Below, piece after piece: positions 1-10,132 of a stretch of DNA of 64,000 bases. The notes under the pieces are model-generated. The model was not told the DNA's origin and searched no databases. It worked only from the letters and a program-made list of their open reading frames with translations. Source of the stretch: Cocos nucifera (lineage: Eukaryota > Streptophyta > Magnoliopsida > Arecales > Arecaceae); assembly GCA_006176705.1 (NCBI GenBank), contig QRFJ01005968.1:1-64000 (forward strand), written 5' to 3'. Within the stretch, counting starts at the first letter, position 1, and each line of letters starts with the position of its first letter. Both the position numbers and the translations under genes were made by a program.

Positions 1-223
1 GGAGAGAGAATTGCAGTCTTCTAGCTTTTAGTCGCCTTTCTCTCATCTGGATTGCATCGACCAACGTCAAAAACTCCTTTTGGATGAGGAGAGGAGAGGA
101 AGAAGGTGGGTTTGGCATGGAGGAAGAGGGGAGAGGCAGTCTTGGGATGTAGGAATCAGATTCCTTTTCAATACTTTTTGAGTTGGGCGCAGGGTCTTAC
201 TTATAGACTATCTGTGATCCAAC
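1..223 (-). repeat. Copia LTR fragment C, left part (host of element A)
   Basis: Bases 1-223 match the stretch at about 610-835 inside A's left LTR and 8650-8885 inside A's right LTR, including the pyrimidine/purine-rich block and the segment ending in GATCCAAC. The match stops at 223, where A begins. The other half of this LTR resumes at 10133 with the same CCAAC. This is therefore one LTR of the same family, split by insertion of A. Its beginning lies outside the window, so it could be a solo LTR or part of a complete element. Confidence 0.85.
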
Positions 224-803
224 TAAAGAAAAATCCTAATTTTTCGGACTAGGTTTGTTCAGATCTGATCAGATCAAGAGATATATTTCAAAAAAAAAAA
301 ATTTGATCTAGATCAGATCTAAGATGTTTGAGATCTAATTATTATTATTTTAGAAATTAAAATAAAATTAGATAAATTAAATTAGATTTAATTTACCTTG
401 AAGTGGGTAATCCTATTATCCGTTGATGATCCTGTAAGCGGCGGAAGGTTCTAGATCTAGCCATGCAAGTGCCTGGCCTCTATCGATATCTACTCAGGCT
501 GGATCTAAAGATCTTCTTCTTCTCTATCACATCTCCAGAGATTATATCTAGATCTGATCTAGAGGATCTTCAAAACTCCTTTTGAAGATCAGCAGTCGTC
601 CTTTGCAGCAGTGCAGCCTTCTAGCTTTCACTCTCCTTTCTTTGATCTGGATCTCACCAACCAAGCTCCAAAACTCTTTTGGATGTGGAGAGGAGAGGGA
701 TAAGGTGGGTTTGGCATGGAGGAAGAGGGAAGAGGCAGCCTTGGGGCGTGGAGAATTATAATTCTCAAACTTTCAATCACACTCTGGGTTAGGCGCAGGG
801 TCT

Positions 804-811
804 TATTTATA
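804..811 (-). promoter_or_regulatory. Putative LTR TATA box
   Basis: The minus strand reads TATAAATA followed by AGACCCTG. It lies where the U3/R junction of a minus-strand LTR is expected, and the same motif is at 8861-8868 in the other LTR of A. That it is the retrotransposon promoter is inference. Confidence 0.5.
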
Positions 812-1527
812 GACCGTCTGTGATCCAACTTTTCTTCTTCCCAACCAATCACAACTCTTTGTGAAATCAGATCTAAATCTGATTGGTGGGAATAGAGTCC
901 CCTGGATTCCTCCGTAGAGGGTGCCTAAGACCAGTCAAAGTTTGTTTTTAGGAGAACTCTAATTGGAATCCAAAAAGAAGATGGAGTCCCTATCCAATAG
1001 GGACTCCTAGGCGCCTCCAACTTGGGCACACGACAAAGGTGGCATGCGCCCTCTTCCTTGCCAGGTTCTGAAAGGGGGATAGGCCTCCACCAGCTCTCCA
1101 ATAGGTGCGTGACATGTGGTCACAAGTCAAAGTGTCAAAGGTCAACATTTGACCAGTCAAAGGTAAACTTTTGACCAAAGTCAAAGAACAAGAAATGGCA
1201 GGTGACCAAAAATGGTAGGTAATGTATTACAAAATAAGACAATCTTTTCTGACTTGGACAACCTCCAGTCAGACCATATGAAGGTCTCTGATTGAGCACA
1301 AACTCCTTTGATTCAGTCAGGACAACTTATTAGTGATAGCAAAAGAAGAACGTTAGGTTCAATCGAGTGCTAGCATGATTTCCTTGAACATAATTGAATC
1401 TCATTCAGATAAATTGAACTAGATCAGTTCAATTGATGATCATCAGATTCAAACCCTTGTTTGTGTGACCCAGTTAGGTTCAGTTTTATATGGTAATAGG
1501 ATATGTCATGATCTCTATCATCGATAT

Positions 1528-1547
1528 CATCGAAACTTCTTTCGATG
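1528..1547. repeat. Perfect hairpin motif in the LTR (8-bp arms, 4-bp loop)
   Basis: CATCGAAA, a four-base loop, then TTTCGATG. The same inverted repeat is at 9584-9603 and 10799-10818, and in a form with one arm mismatch at 51571-51590. It therefore recurs at the same LTR position in all four copies of this family that I can compare. Confidence 0.75.
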
Positions 1548-2519
1548 GATCAGAACTCTTCTGATTCGAACAGCTAGAATGATCGATCATCTAAATCATT
1601 CTAATTGCTCCCAAAATCCATCAGTGATACCTAACAGTATATGGTGGCAACCCATCAGAGTTGAATGCAAACCTCTTGGTGCAGCTACATGTGTGATTAA
1701 GTTCTTCTATCTTGAGCCCCGATCATATTAGGGTTAAGGTAAACTCGTCAAACCCTAGTTTCTATTATATGATGTAATAATTCGATTCGAGTTCGATGTA
1801 AAAATCTAAATAGAAACTCTTTCTATTATTTCACTCTGCCATGGCCATGGACTTCTAGACTTGATTCTCATGATTATCATAGGACTGCTCTTCTACCACC
1901 GAGGTAGATAGATTTCATCTTGATGCAATCCAGTTCCTACAAATGAACATGTCATAGCCAACATACACCTCAGGATTCCATATGGCTAGGAGATCAAGTA
2001 TGATGTAGTCAAACTATAATACCCTTAAGGTGAACTGTCGATGCACCTCAAGTCAAAGAACCAGACACACTACTGCAGCATCGAGTCAGTCATTGACGAG
2101 AAGGTAGACTCCCTAATGACTACTCGAGGTGGTCATGCTCAGTGCCCTCGTTCTCTAACGAGTACCTGTACTCTCGCTCTGGTATCTTCACACCATAGAT
2201 TCAAGACTTATCTACTAAAGATAAGTGATTGTACACCAACCTTCTAGATCAATCACCATCCTCGTGATGATCCTATGGTCGGGAGCATTTTATGAGTTAA
2301 TAATGATTATTCATGTCTTAAATTTTCAACTCTTGAAAATATGAATTATAATTACCATTAACTCAAAGGATGTATCATAGACACTAAATACACATATGTG
2401 ATAGAAAATAACCCATTTTATTGATATTAGTCAAAATTATAATTTTGTCCTTAGAAGTGTATTAAAAGTGTCAGCCAATTCTGGCTTCTAGGGCACATAT
2501 ATCTAACAATCTTTCACTT

Positions 2520-4250
2520 GTCCTAAAGTCAATTGGCTACAAGTCTAAGTCCCATCTTCTCAAGGTGGGCTTCGATCCTCTGTTGGCCCAACGACTTTGT
2601 AAGTGGGTCTACCACATTATCTGTGGAGTTGACTCTCTTGACCTCGATGTAACCCTTCTCGAGGTAATCACGGATAAGGTGGTATTACCGCTCAATATGC
2701 TTGGATTTCTAGTGAGACCTCGGCTCCTTAGCAAGGGCTATGGCGCCATTGTTGTCGCAGTATAGAGGAATGGCATCTGATGGCATTACTCCAATTTCTG
2801 CAGCAAACTTCTTATACCAGAATGTTTCCATCGCAGCCTCTGATGCAGCGATATATTATACTTCCATGGTGGAATCTGCTATCACTATTTGCTTGAAACT
2901 CTTCCAGCTGACAGTACCATCATTGCACACAAATAGACTCCCAGATGTCGACTTTTGATCATCTATATCGGACATGAAATTTGAGTCTGTGTATCCCTGG
3001 ACTTGGAGTTCTCCATTACCAAAGACCAACATCATATCCTTAGTTCTTCTCAAGTACTTAAGGATACATTTCATAGAAGTCCAGTGTTCTTCACCTAGAT
3101 TTGACTGATATTTGCTTGTGACACTCACAGCATGTGCTATATTAGGTCGTGTACATAGCATGGCATACATGAGGCTCCCTATTGTAGAAGCATAAGGGAT
3201 CTTGCTCATGCATTCTATTTCCTCAGGTGTGCTGGGGCACATCTTCTTGGAAAGATGAATACCATGTCTGAAGGGTATTAATCCCCTCTTAGAGTTTTCC
3301 ATACTAAACCTCTTTAGTACTTTCTCTATGTACATCTTCTGTGAAAGTCCTAGCATCCTATTCGGTCTATCCCTATAGACCTTAATTCCTAGAATAAAGG
3401 ATGCTTCACCTAGGTCTTTCATGGAGAATTCCTTGGACAACCATAATTTGACTGTTGTCATCATGGGAACATCATTCCCAATAAGGAGGATGTCATCCAC
3501 GTACAATACGAGGAAGACAATAGCGCTCCCACTGACCTTTTTGAAAACACACGATTCCTCTTCATTTTTGATGAAACCAAATATTTTGATCACATCATTG
3601 AAATGAGTGTTCCAGCTCCGAGATGCTTGCTTAAGTCCATATATGGACCTTTGCAGCTTGCAAACCTTGTGATCAGTATCACTGGATGTGAAACCTAGCG
3701 GCTATTCCATATAGATATCTTCCTCAAGATATCCGTTTAGGAATGCCATTTTCACGTCCATTTGCCATATTTCATAATTGAAATAGGCTGCAACGGCAAG
3801 CAATGTGCGGATGGATTTTAGCATAGCCACTGGGGAAAAGGTATCCTGATAGTCAATGCCTTCGCGTTGACTATAACCTTTTGCCACTAGTCTAGCCTTG
3901 AATGTCTCCACATTCCCATCTGCACCAATCTTTCTCTTGAAGATCCATTTACACCCAATAGGTACTATACCTTCTGGTGGATCTACCAAGGTCCAGACTT
4001 GGTTTGAGTGCATCGAGTCAATTTCTGACTGCATTGCCTCTAGCCATTTCTCGGAGTCGATATCTGATATCACCTCGTTGTAGGTTTTGGGATCATCACC
4101 ATGAGCACCATTGCCTATGAGGAACGTTTTCTCTACTTCCTCTGAAATAATACCTAAGTATCTCTCAGGGGGACGGAAAACTCTTTCCGATCTACGAGGT
4201 GGAGGAGGTAGTGTTCTTATTGGCTCAACCTGATTTGGTTCCAATTGGTC
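2520..4250 (-). pseudogene. Copia A reverse transcriptase and RNase H (decayed)
   Basis: Reverse transcriptase and RNase H of a copia polyprotein, which would copy element RNA to DNA. On the minus strand, 4244 down to 2856 stays in one frame with few stops. It contains DPPEGIVPIGCKWIFKRK, the catalytic motif WQMDVKMAFLNGY, the active-site YVDDILLIGND and KDLGEASFILGI, then RNase H sequence through LYCDNNGAIALAK and the C-terminal segment near 2530. A stop at about 3704 (YME*PLGF) reflects CAG to TAG, and another lies at about 2856 (MEV*YIAAS). All RT catalytic aspartates are present. The frame differs from that of the integrase, so an indel lies at about 4250-4320. Apart from these lesions it is close to complete. 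Confidence 0.92.
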
Positions 4251-4319
4251 CTTAGCTCATTGTACTTATGAGACTTTCTCATCAAGCTTGATTTGCCTTT
4301 CCAATGCCGCTATCTTGAA

Positions 4320-5190
4320 TAAACTATTTTTCAAGAAAGATGGCATGTCGACTCACAATCACATTGTGGTCTTCTGGAATGTAGAAATAGTATCCTAATG
4401 ACTCTTTAGGATATCCTATGAATCGAGCTCTGAAGGACCTAAACTCTAACTTGTCCGCTTGTTGTCTTTTGACATGAGCCGGACAACCCCAAATTCTGAG
4501 ATGACTCAGACTTGGTTTCTTATCATGCCATATCTCATATGGTGTGGTAGGAATGGTCTTAGAGGAAACCCTATTCAGTAGATAAATTGAAGTTAATAAT
4601 GAATGTCCCCAAAGAAAATCAGGGAGGTCTGTGAAGCTCATCATGGATCGAACTATATCCAATAGGGTCCGATTTCTCCGTTCTGAAATCCCGTTGAGTT
4701 GAGGTGTTCTTGGTGGAGTCCATTGAGAGACTATGCCATTTTTCTTTAGATAGTCTAGGAATTTTTGGCTAAGGTATTCACCTCCTCGATCTGATCGAAG
4801 AACCTTAATGGGTTTTCCAGTTTATTTTTCTACTTCATGTCTGAATTCTTTGAACTTTTCAAAAGCTTCAGACTTGTGTCTCATAAGATACACATACCCA
4901 TACCTAGACAGATCATCGGTAAAGATAATGAAGTAGACAAAATTGCCTCTAGCCGGCACATCAAATGGGCCGCACACATCAGTATGTACTAGGGCAAGGA
5001 GATCTGTGGCCCTCTCCCCATGTCCAACAAAAGGAAGTTTGGTCATTTTGCCTTGAAGACAAGATTCACAAGTTGGATATGACTCGAAAGTCAATGGACT
5101 CAATAGCCCATTTTTCTCCAATTTGTTGATCCTATCTTCTGCTATATGACCTAATCTTCAGGTGCCATAGATATCTATCGTTTGGACTAT
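4320..5190 (-). pseudogene. Copia A integrase with GAG_pre-integrase domain (decayed)
   Basis: Integrase of copia A, which would insert the cDNA into the host genome. The minus-strand frame from 5121 to 4324 carries the HHCC-type lead-in (TCESCLQGKMTKLPF), then VHTDVCGPFD, LRSDRGGEYLS and NGISERRN, so all three residues of the catalytic D-D-E set are still encoded. One in-frame stop at about 4825 (CAA to TAA) interrupts it. Downstream come LLNRVSSKT, PYEIWHDKKPSLSHLRIWG and the typical C-terminal GYPKESLGYYFY block. A frameshift at about 5125-5190 separates it from the protease frame. Confidence 0.92.
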
Positions 5191-5620
5191 CCCTAGGTTC
5201 GTTTGGCATTCATGTTTTGCTCGATAGTTAGAATAGGTACATCAATATGTAGCTGATAAAGATCATTAATAAGGAAACCATTTGCAATTTTATTTCTTTC
5301 ATAAAGAATGTTACAATGGTCCTTAAAGAAGGTAATCACATAGCCTTCTTGTGCTAAGCATGAAACAGAAATCAAATTCCTACTAGCTGCAGGCACATAA
5401 TAACAGTCTTTCAAAACTAAGTCTAAACCAAGATGGTAATCGAAGAGGATATGTTCCCATGGCTACTGCAGCAACTCTTGCTCCATTATCGATGCGTAGG
5501 ATCATGTCTCCATCCCTCAAGCCTCCTGCTATCCTCAAGACCCTGCATGAAAGTGCATAGATGAGCACTAGAACCAGAGTCAAGCACCCAACTGGATGCA
5601 GAAGAAACCGTAAGGTTAGA
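5190..5620 (-). pseudogene. Copia A aspartic protease region (decayed)
   Basis: The retroviral-type aspartic protease of the polyprotein. The minus-strand frame holding WVLDSGSSAHLC, with the catalytic DSG triplet, runs from about 5860 to 5486. The downstream piece YYVPAASRNLISVSCL lies in another frame (5193-5414), so at least one indel is present. The segment joins gag upstream and integrase downstream, as in all copia elements. Confidence 0.85.
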
Positions 5621-6480
5621 CTCAATAACGAGCATACCTCCAGAAGGACCTTCCTTCTTGTTCTTCAGGGTGGCCAGGTAAGTAGGGCAGTTCCACTTCC
5701 AATGGCCGTCGTTGTTGCAATGGAAAACACTTTTCTTTGACATCGGCCTTTTTCTTCGATTCTGCCTTCTTCTTCTTTGCTCCTTCCACCTTCTGCTTTT
5801 TTGCAGACTTCTTTTTCTTTCCATAAGACTTTCTTTTGGAAGAAGTCCATTCCATAGCAAGAACTGAGCCTTTAGAACCTTTCATAGAAAGCTCAGCAGT
5901 AACCAGCATATTCATTAATTCGGCCAAGGAATTTTGAAGTTTATGCATGTGGTAATTCATGATGAATTGCCCATATGCATCAGTCAAGGATTGCATAGAA
6001 TAATATCATTTCTGCAGATCCAAGTCCAACTTCACACCGAGCTTCTCAAGCTCTTCCAAGTCCTTGATCATCATTAGACAGTGATCTTGGACTGACTGCC
6101 CATCACGCATCTTAGCCTTAAAAAGTCATTTCGTGACTTGATATTTGGCTGCGCGACTTCTGTTCACCAAACATCTCCTGCAGGTGAGCCAACATTTGGT
6201 GAGCAGTCCCAATATCTTCATGTTGGCGCTGGAGCTCATCAGACATCGAGCCCAACATGTAATATCTGGCCTTATTATCTTCGTCTATCCATTTTTCTCC
6301 AGAGACGCTCTCTGTTCAATGGATGGACGGACTGGTAAGGTGGGAGGGTCCTGGTCCAATACATGGGTTAACTTCTCGAAACCCAAAACTATTTTGTAGT
6401 TCCTGAGCCAATCTTTATAATTGGGTCCAAGTCAGTCTATGTGTGTCCAGGATACGTGCCAATGGGTTGGACGCAGATAT
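5486..6480 (-). pseudogene. Copia A gag with intact CCHC zinc knuckle motif (frameshifted)
   Basis: Capsid/nucleocapsid region. Reading leftward from about 6480 one sees SASNPLARILDTHRLT, the segment MLGSMSDELQRQHEDI, HQMLAHLQEMFGEQ, a block near MQSLTDAYGQFIMNY, a lysine-rich linker, and a zinc knuckle CFHCNNDGHWKWNC with every CX2CX4HX4C residue present. One extra base near 5720 shifts the frame inside the knuckle, and another indel lies at about 6420 near the N-terminus. The expected first codon reads ATA (6480-6478) rather than ATG. The copy in element B has the same ATA. Confidence 0.9.
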
Positions 6481-8339
6481 TTTTCTATAGAGAGTCAAAG
6501 ATTCTAATTAGATACTGTAATTATGACTTGACCAATTTATTTAGGGATTTTATTTTTAAATAAATTAGCTTTCACTATTTTTTTGGATCCCTACACTCCC
6601 TCTATAGAGATGCGAAAATCTCCACGATTAATGATTTCTAGTGGGTGGTGCGGTCTCACCAACTGACTCATCACCTCACCTAACAGTTATTGGTGATGGG
6701 TTAGCCAATGAGTGAACAACTCTTGTTCAATGATTCTCTAATCATGGTGCACCCAAACTTGGTCTCTAATTCATGAATCTCACCATATCCAAAATATTGA
6801 TCCACTCCTTAGTTAAGTCAGACCCACCATTTGCACAGATTGGGTTCCTAATTGAGTCTCTCACCATATCCAGAATATTGAGCCCAACTCATCCTCCAGC
6901 CCATAGCATCCAATGCCTAATAGACATGGTTGCATCTTTTCGATGCAACTGAGCCACTGTATCCAGCTGAGAACAATCAACCTCGGGAAGGGCCCGCACA
7001 TCTACAATGGTGGAAGATCTCAGACTTAATCTTTTCTTAGGGAGAATTGATTCAGGTCTCATTAAACTAGACTTGTCATAGTCATAACAATTATGACTAA
7101 CCTAGTGGCATGGGTTAGCTCGGATTATTGACCACCTTCAGATCAGAACTATGTCAACATAGATATGGCCAGGTAAGTGAGATCGGTGGAAGGAATATGC
7201 CATTAACTCGTACAAGAACGCATTCAGATCGAGTAGCTTCCAATTAAAAATCAGTCGGTCGTATGTGCCAAACTTACCTTAGACACCAAATTATTGAGCC
7301 AGAACCAATTGGGTTAGCCTACAATCCAGACTCTAACCTCTGAGCCTAATTAGGTCTTGCTTGATCGTGACTCGATCTTGACCCAGACTTAATCCTATTA
7401 GGCTGGTTCAATTTAAGCATTGTTGATCCCATCTAACCAACTCTTGATTCGGTTTGATCAACCGCTTAGACCTAATTGAGCTACCCAAGCCCGAACCCAG
7501 TATTATGAATATGTCTTAGATCTAAAATTCTCAATTTTAGACCTAATTGATATTTATAATCTTAATTTTTAATTAAGTAGGGTTCATAAATAAAATATGC
7601 ACAATAAATCCTAGGGTTTTAGGATCTAGGGTTTTGCAGAAAGTAAGTTTTGGGTTTCTTATTAAGGACGAACACGCAGCACCCCTACACATCATAAGAA
7701 TATCCCATCGAATGAAAAGAGAGGGCCTTTAAACCCTTCTTCATTCTTATGATCGGACGGCCAAGAGGAACGCCTTAATCAAGAACATGCAATACTACAA
7801 AACAGTTTTAGATCTATATCATATATCTCATATACAAATTAGATCTAATCATGGCATATTTTGCATACATCTCATGTATTGAATCATGCATATTTTTAGA
7901 TCTAAATTATCTCATAATAATCAAAAAAATTAGATTTAAATTGATCTAATTAAAAAAAAATTCTAATCTAGATGATTATGTAGAACTATTCTACAGCTAG
8001 TCTTGACATACATCTATCATATCTCATATGATGTTTAAAATTAAATAATTTTTATTTGCTATTTTTTAGATGTCATTATAACCATTATAACATCAAAAAA
8101 TAGTAAACAAATAGATCTAAAATATGATTTAATCAGATTAAATCAAAAACATGCAAGACTATTCTATAGAACTATTCTATTTTAGAACTAGTCATTTATA
8201 TTTTCTAATCTTAGATCTAAATTATTTAATTTTATTTTTTTCTGATTTCAGATCTGATCACATCTCATGTGATATCTAAAATTATTTATTTTTTGATTAA
8301 AATAAATTTAAAATCAGATCTAAATACTTTTAGAACATT
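6481..8339 (-). other. Long untranslated leader of copia A
   Basis: About 1.86 kb between the primer binding site and gag, with no supported coding sequence. It is clearly homologous to 62200-64000 in element B. It contains an 11-bp inverted repeat at 7691-7701 and 7743-7753. The part near the LTR (7800-8340) is AT-rich with many AGATCT-like motifs. Confidence 0.75.
7691..7753. repeat. 11-bp inverted repeat in the copia A leader
   Basis: ATCATAAGAAT and ATTCTTATGAT are separated by 41 bp. Element B has the same pair at 63425-63435 and 63477-63487 with one arm mismatch. It could form a stem in the genomic RNA. No function is shown by the sequence. Confidence 0.6.
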
Positions 8340-8352
8340 GGCTCTAATACCA
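8340..8352 (-). promoter_or_regulatory. Primer binding site of copia A (initiator tRNA-Met type)
   Basis: The minus strand reads TGGTATTAGAGCC two bases inside the right LTR edge. The usual copia primer site complementary to the tRNA-iMet 3' end begins TGGTATCAGAGC, so there is one C-to-T change. This fixes the element's direction and its LTR boundary at 8355. Confidence 0.88.
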
Positions 8353-8354
8353 GT

Positions 8355-10132
8355 TGAAGGAAAATCCTGATTTTTTGGATCAGGTTCGTTCAGATCTGAT
8401 CAGATCAAGAGATATATTTAATTAAATTTAGATAAATTAAATCAAATTTAATTTATCTTGATATGGGTAATTCTATTATCCGTTGATGATCCTGTAAGCA
8501 GTGGAAGGTTTTGGATCTAGCCACGCAAGTGCCTGACCTCTATCGGTATCCACTCAGGTTGGATCTAGAGATCTTCTTGTCTATCACATCTCCAGAGATC
8601 AGATCTGGATCTAATCTGAAGGATCTTCAAAACTTCTTTTGAAGATCAGCAGTCGTCCTTTGTAGCAGTGCAGCCTTCTAGCTTTCACACGCCTTTCTTT
8701 GATCTGGATCACACCAACCAAGCTCCAAAACTCTTTTGGACATGGAGAGGAGAGGGAGAAGGTGGGTTTGGCATAGAGGAAGAGGGAAGAGGCAGCCTTG
8801 GGGCATGGAGAATTGTAGTTCTCAAACTTTCAATCACACTATAGGTTGGGTGCAGGGTCTTATTTATAGACTGTCTGTGATCCAACTTCTCTTCTTCCCA
8901 ACCAATCATAACTCTTTATGAAATCAGATCTAAATCTGATTGGTGGAAATAGAGTCTCTTGGATTCCTCCTTAGAGGGTGCCTAAGATCAGTCAAAGTTG
9001 GTTCTTAGGAGAACTCTAATTGGAATTCAAAAAGGAGATAGAGTTCCTGTCCAACAGGGACTCCTAGGCGCCTCCAACTTGGGCACACGCCAAAGGTGGC
9101 ATGCGCCCTCTTCCTTGCCAGGTTCTGACAGGGATACAGGCCCCCACCAGTTCTCTAATAGGTGTATGACATGTGGTCAAAAGTCAAAGTGTCAAAGGTC
9201 AACATTTGACGAGTCAAAGGTAGACTTTTGACCAAAGTCAAAGATCAAGAAATGGTAGGTGACCAAAAATGGCAGGTAATGTCTTACAAAATAAGACATC
9301 TTTTCTGACTTAGACAACCTCCAGTCAGACCATATGAAGGCCTCTGATTGAGCACAAACTTCTTTGGCTCAGTTAGGATAACTTATTTGTGATAACAAAA
9401 GAAGAACATTAGGTTCAATTGAGTGCTAGCACGATTTTCTTGAACCTAATTGAATCTCATTCAGATCAATTGAACAAGATCAGTTTAATTGATGATCACC
9501 AAATTCAAATCCTTGTTTGTGTGACCCAGTTAGGTTCAATTTTTTATGGTAATGGGATATGTCATGATCTCTATCATCGACATCATCGAAACTCCTTTCG
9601 ATGGATCAGAACTCTTCTGATTCGAACAGCTAGAATGATCGATCATCTAAATCATTCTAATTGCTCCCAAAATCCACCAGTGACACCTAGCAGTATATGG
9701 TGGCAACCCATCAGAGCTGAATGCGAATCTCTTGGTGCAGCTACTTGTGTGATTAAGTTCTTCTATCTTGAGCCCCGATCAGATTAGGGTTAAGGTAAAC
9801 TCGTCAAACCCTAGTTTCTGTCATATGATGTAATCATACTAAGGAAAAGTGATTGTACACCAACCTTCCAGATCAATCACCATCCTCGTGATGATCCTAT
9901 GGTTGGGAGCATTTTATGAGTTAATAATGATTATTCATGTCTTAAATTTTCAACTCTTGAAAATATGAATTATCATTACCATTAACTCAAAGGATGTATC
10001 ACAGACACTAAATATACATATGTGATAGAAAATAACCCATTTTATTGATATTAATCAAAATTATAATTTTGCCCCTAGAAGTGTATTACAAGTGTCAGCC
10101 AATTCAGGCTTCTAGGGCACATATATCTAACA
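8355..10132 (-). repeat. Right LTR of copia A (5' LTR in element sense), internally deleted
   Basis: 1778 bp, colinear with the left LTR except that about 440 bp is missing at about 9831 (after GATGTAATCAT), and an A-rich stretch of about 65 bp after the GATC-rich start is shorter. The minus-strand TATAAATA at 8861-8868 and the hairpin at 9584-9603 are kept, but the CCATGGCCATGG segment is lost. The ends are TG...CA, with CCAAC following. Confidence 0.9.
8861..8868 (-). promoter_or_regulatory. Putative LTR TATA box
   Basis: TATAAATA on the minus strand, at the position matching 804-811 in the other LTR. In this 5' LTR it would be the promoter used to transcribe A. Confidence 0.5.

Larger units (their letters stand above)
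224..2508 (-). repeat. Left LTR of copia A (3' LTR in element sense)
   Basis: A 2285-bp LTR that aligns with the right LTR at 8355-10132, with LTR C and with the LTR of B at 50268-52553. Unlike the right LTR it keeps the full middle part, including the CCATGGCCATGG palindrome at 1839-1850. The edge at 2508 (...ATCTAACA) is followed on the plus strand by ATCTTTCACTT, whose complement is a polypurine-type stretch. Small open frames in it, such as 1465-1731, recur in the other LTR copies and are not genes. Confidence 0.9.
224..10132 (-). mobile_element. Full-length Ty1/copia retrotransposon A, nested in an LTR of its own family
   Basis: A complete LTR retrotransposon read on the minus strand. 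The LTRs lie at 224-2508 and 8355-10132, with an internal region between them. The LTR ends read TG...CA on the plus strand (TGAAGG... to ...ATCTAACA); the left copy now starts TA by a G-to-A change. It is flanked by a perfect 5-bp target duplication, CCAAC, at 219-223 and 10133-10137. The domain order from right to left is gag, protease, integrase, reverse transcriptase, RNase H, which defines copia. Stops and frameshifts make it non-autonomous today, but it is the best-preserved element here. Confidence 0.93.

Noticed and set aside
1465..1731. Plus-strand frame of 88 residues, with a related frame at 9419-9787
   Set aside because: Both lie inside LTRs of the same copia family and on the strand opposite to the element. 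They recur because the LTR recurs.
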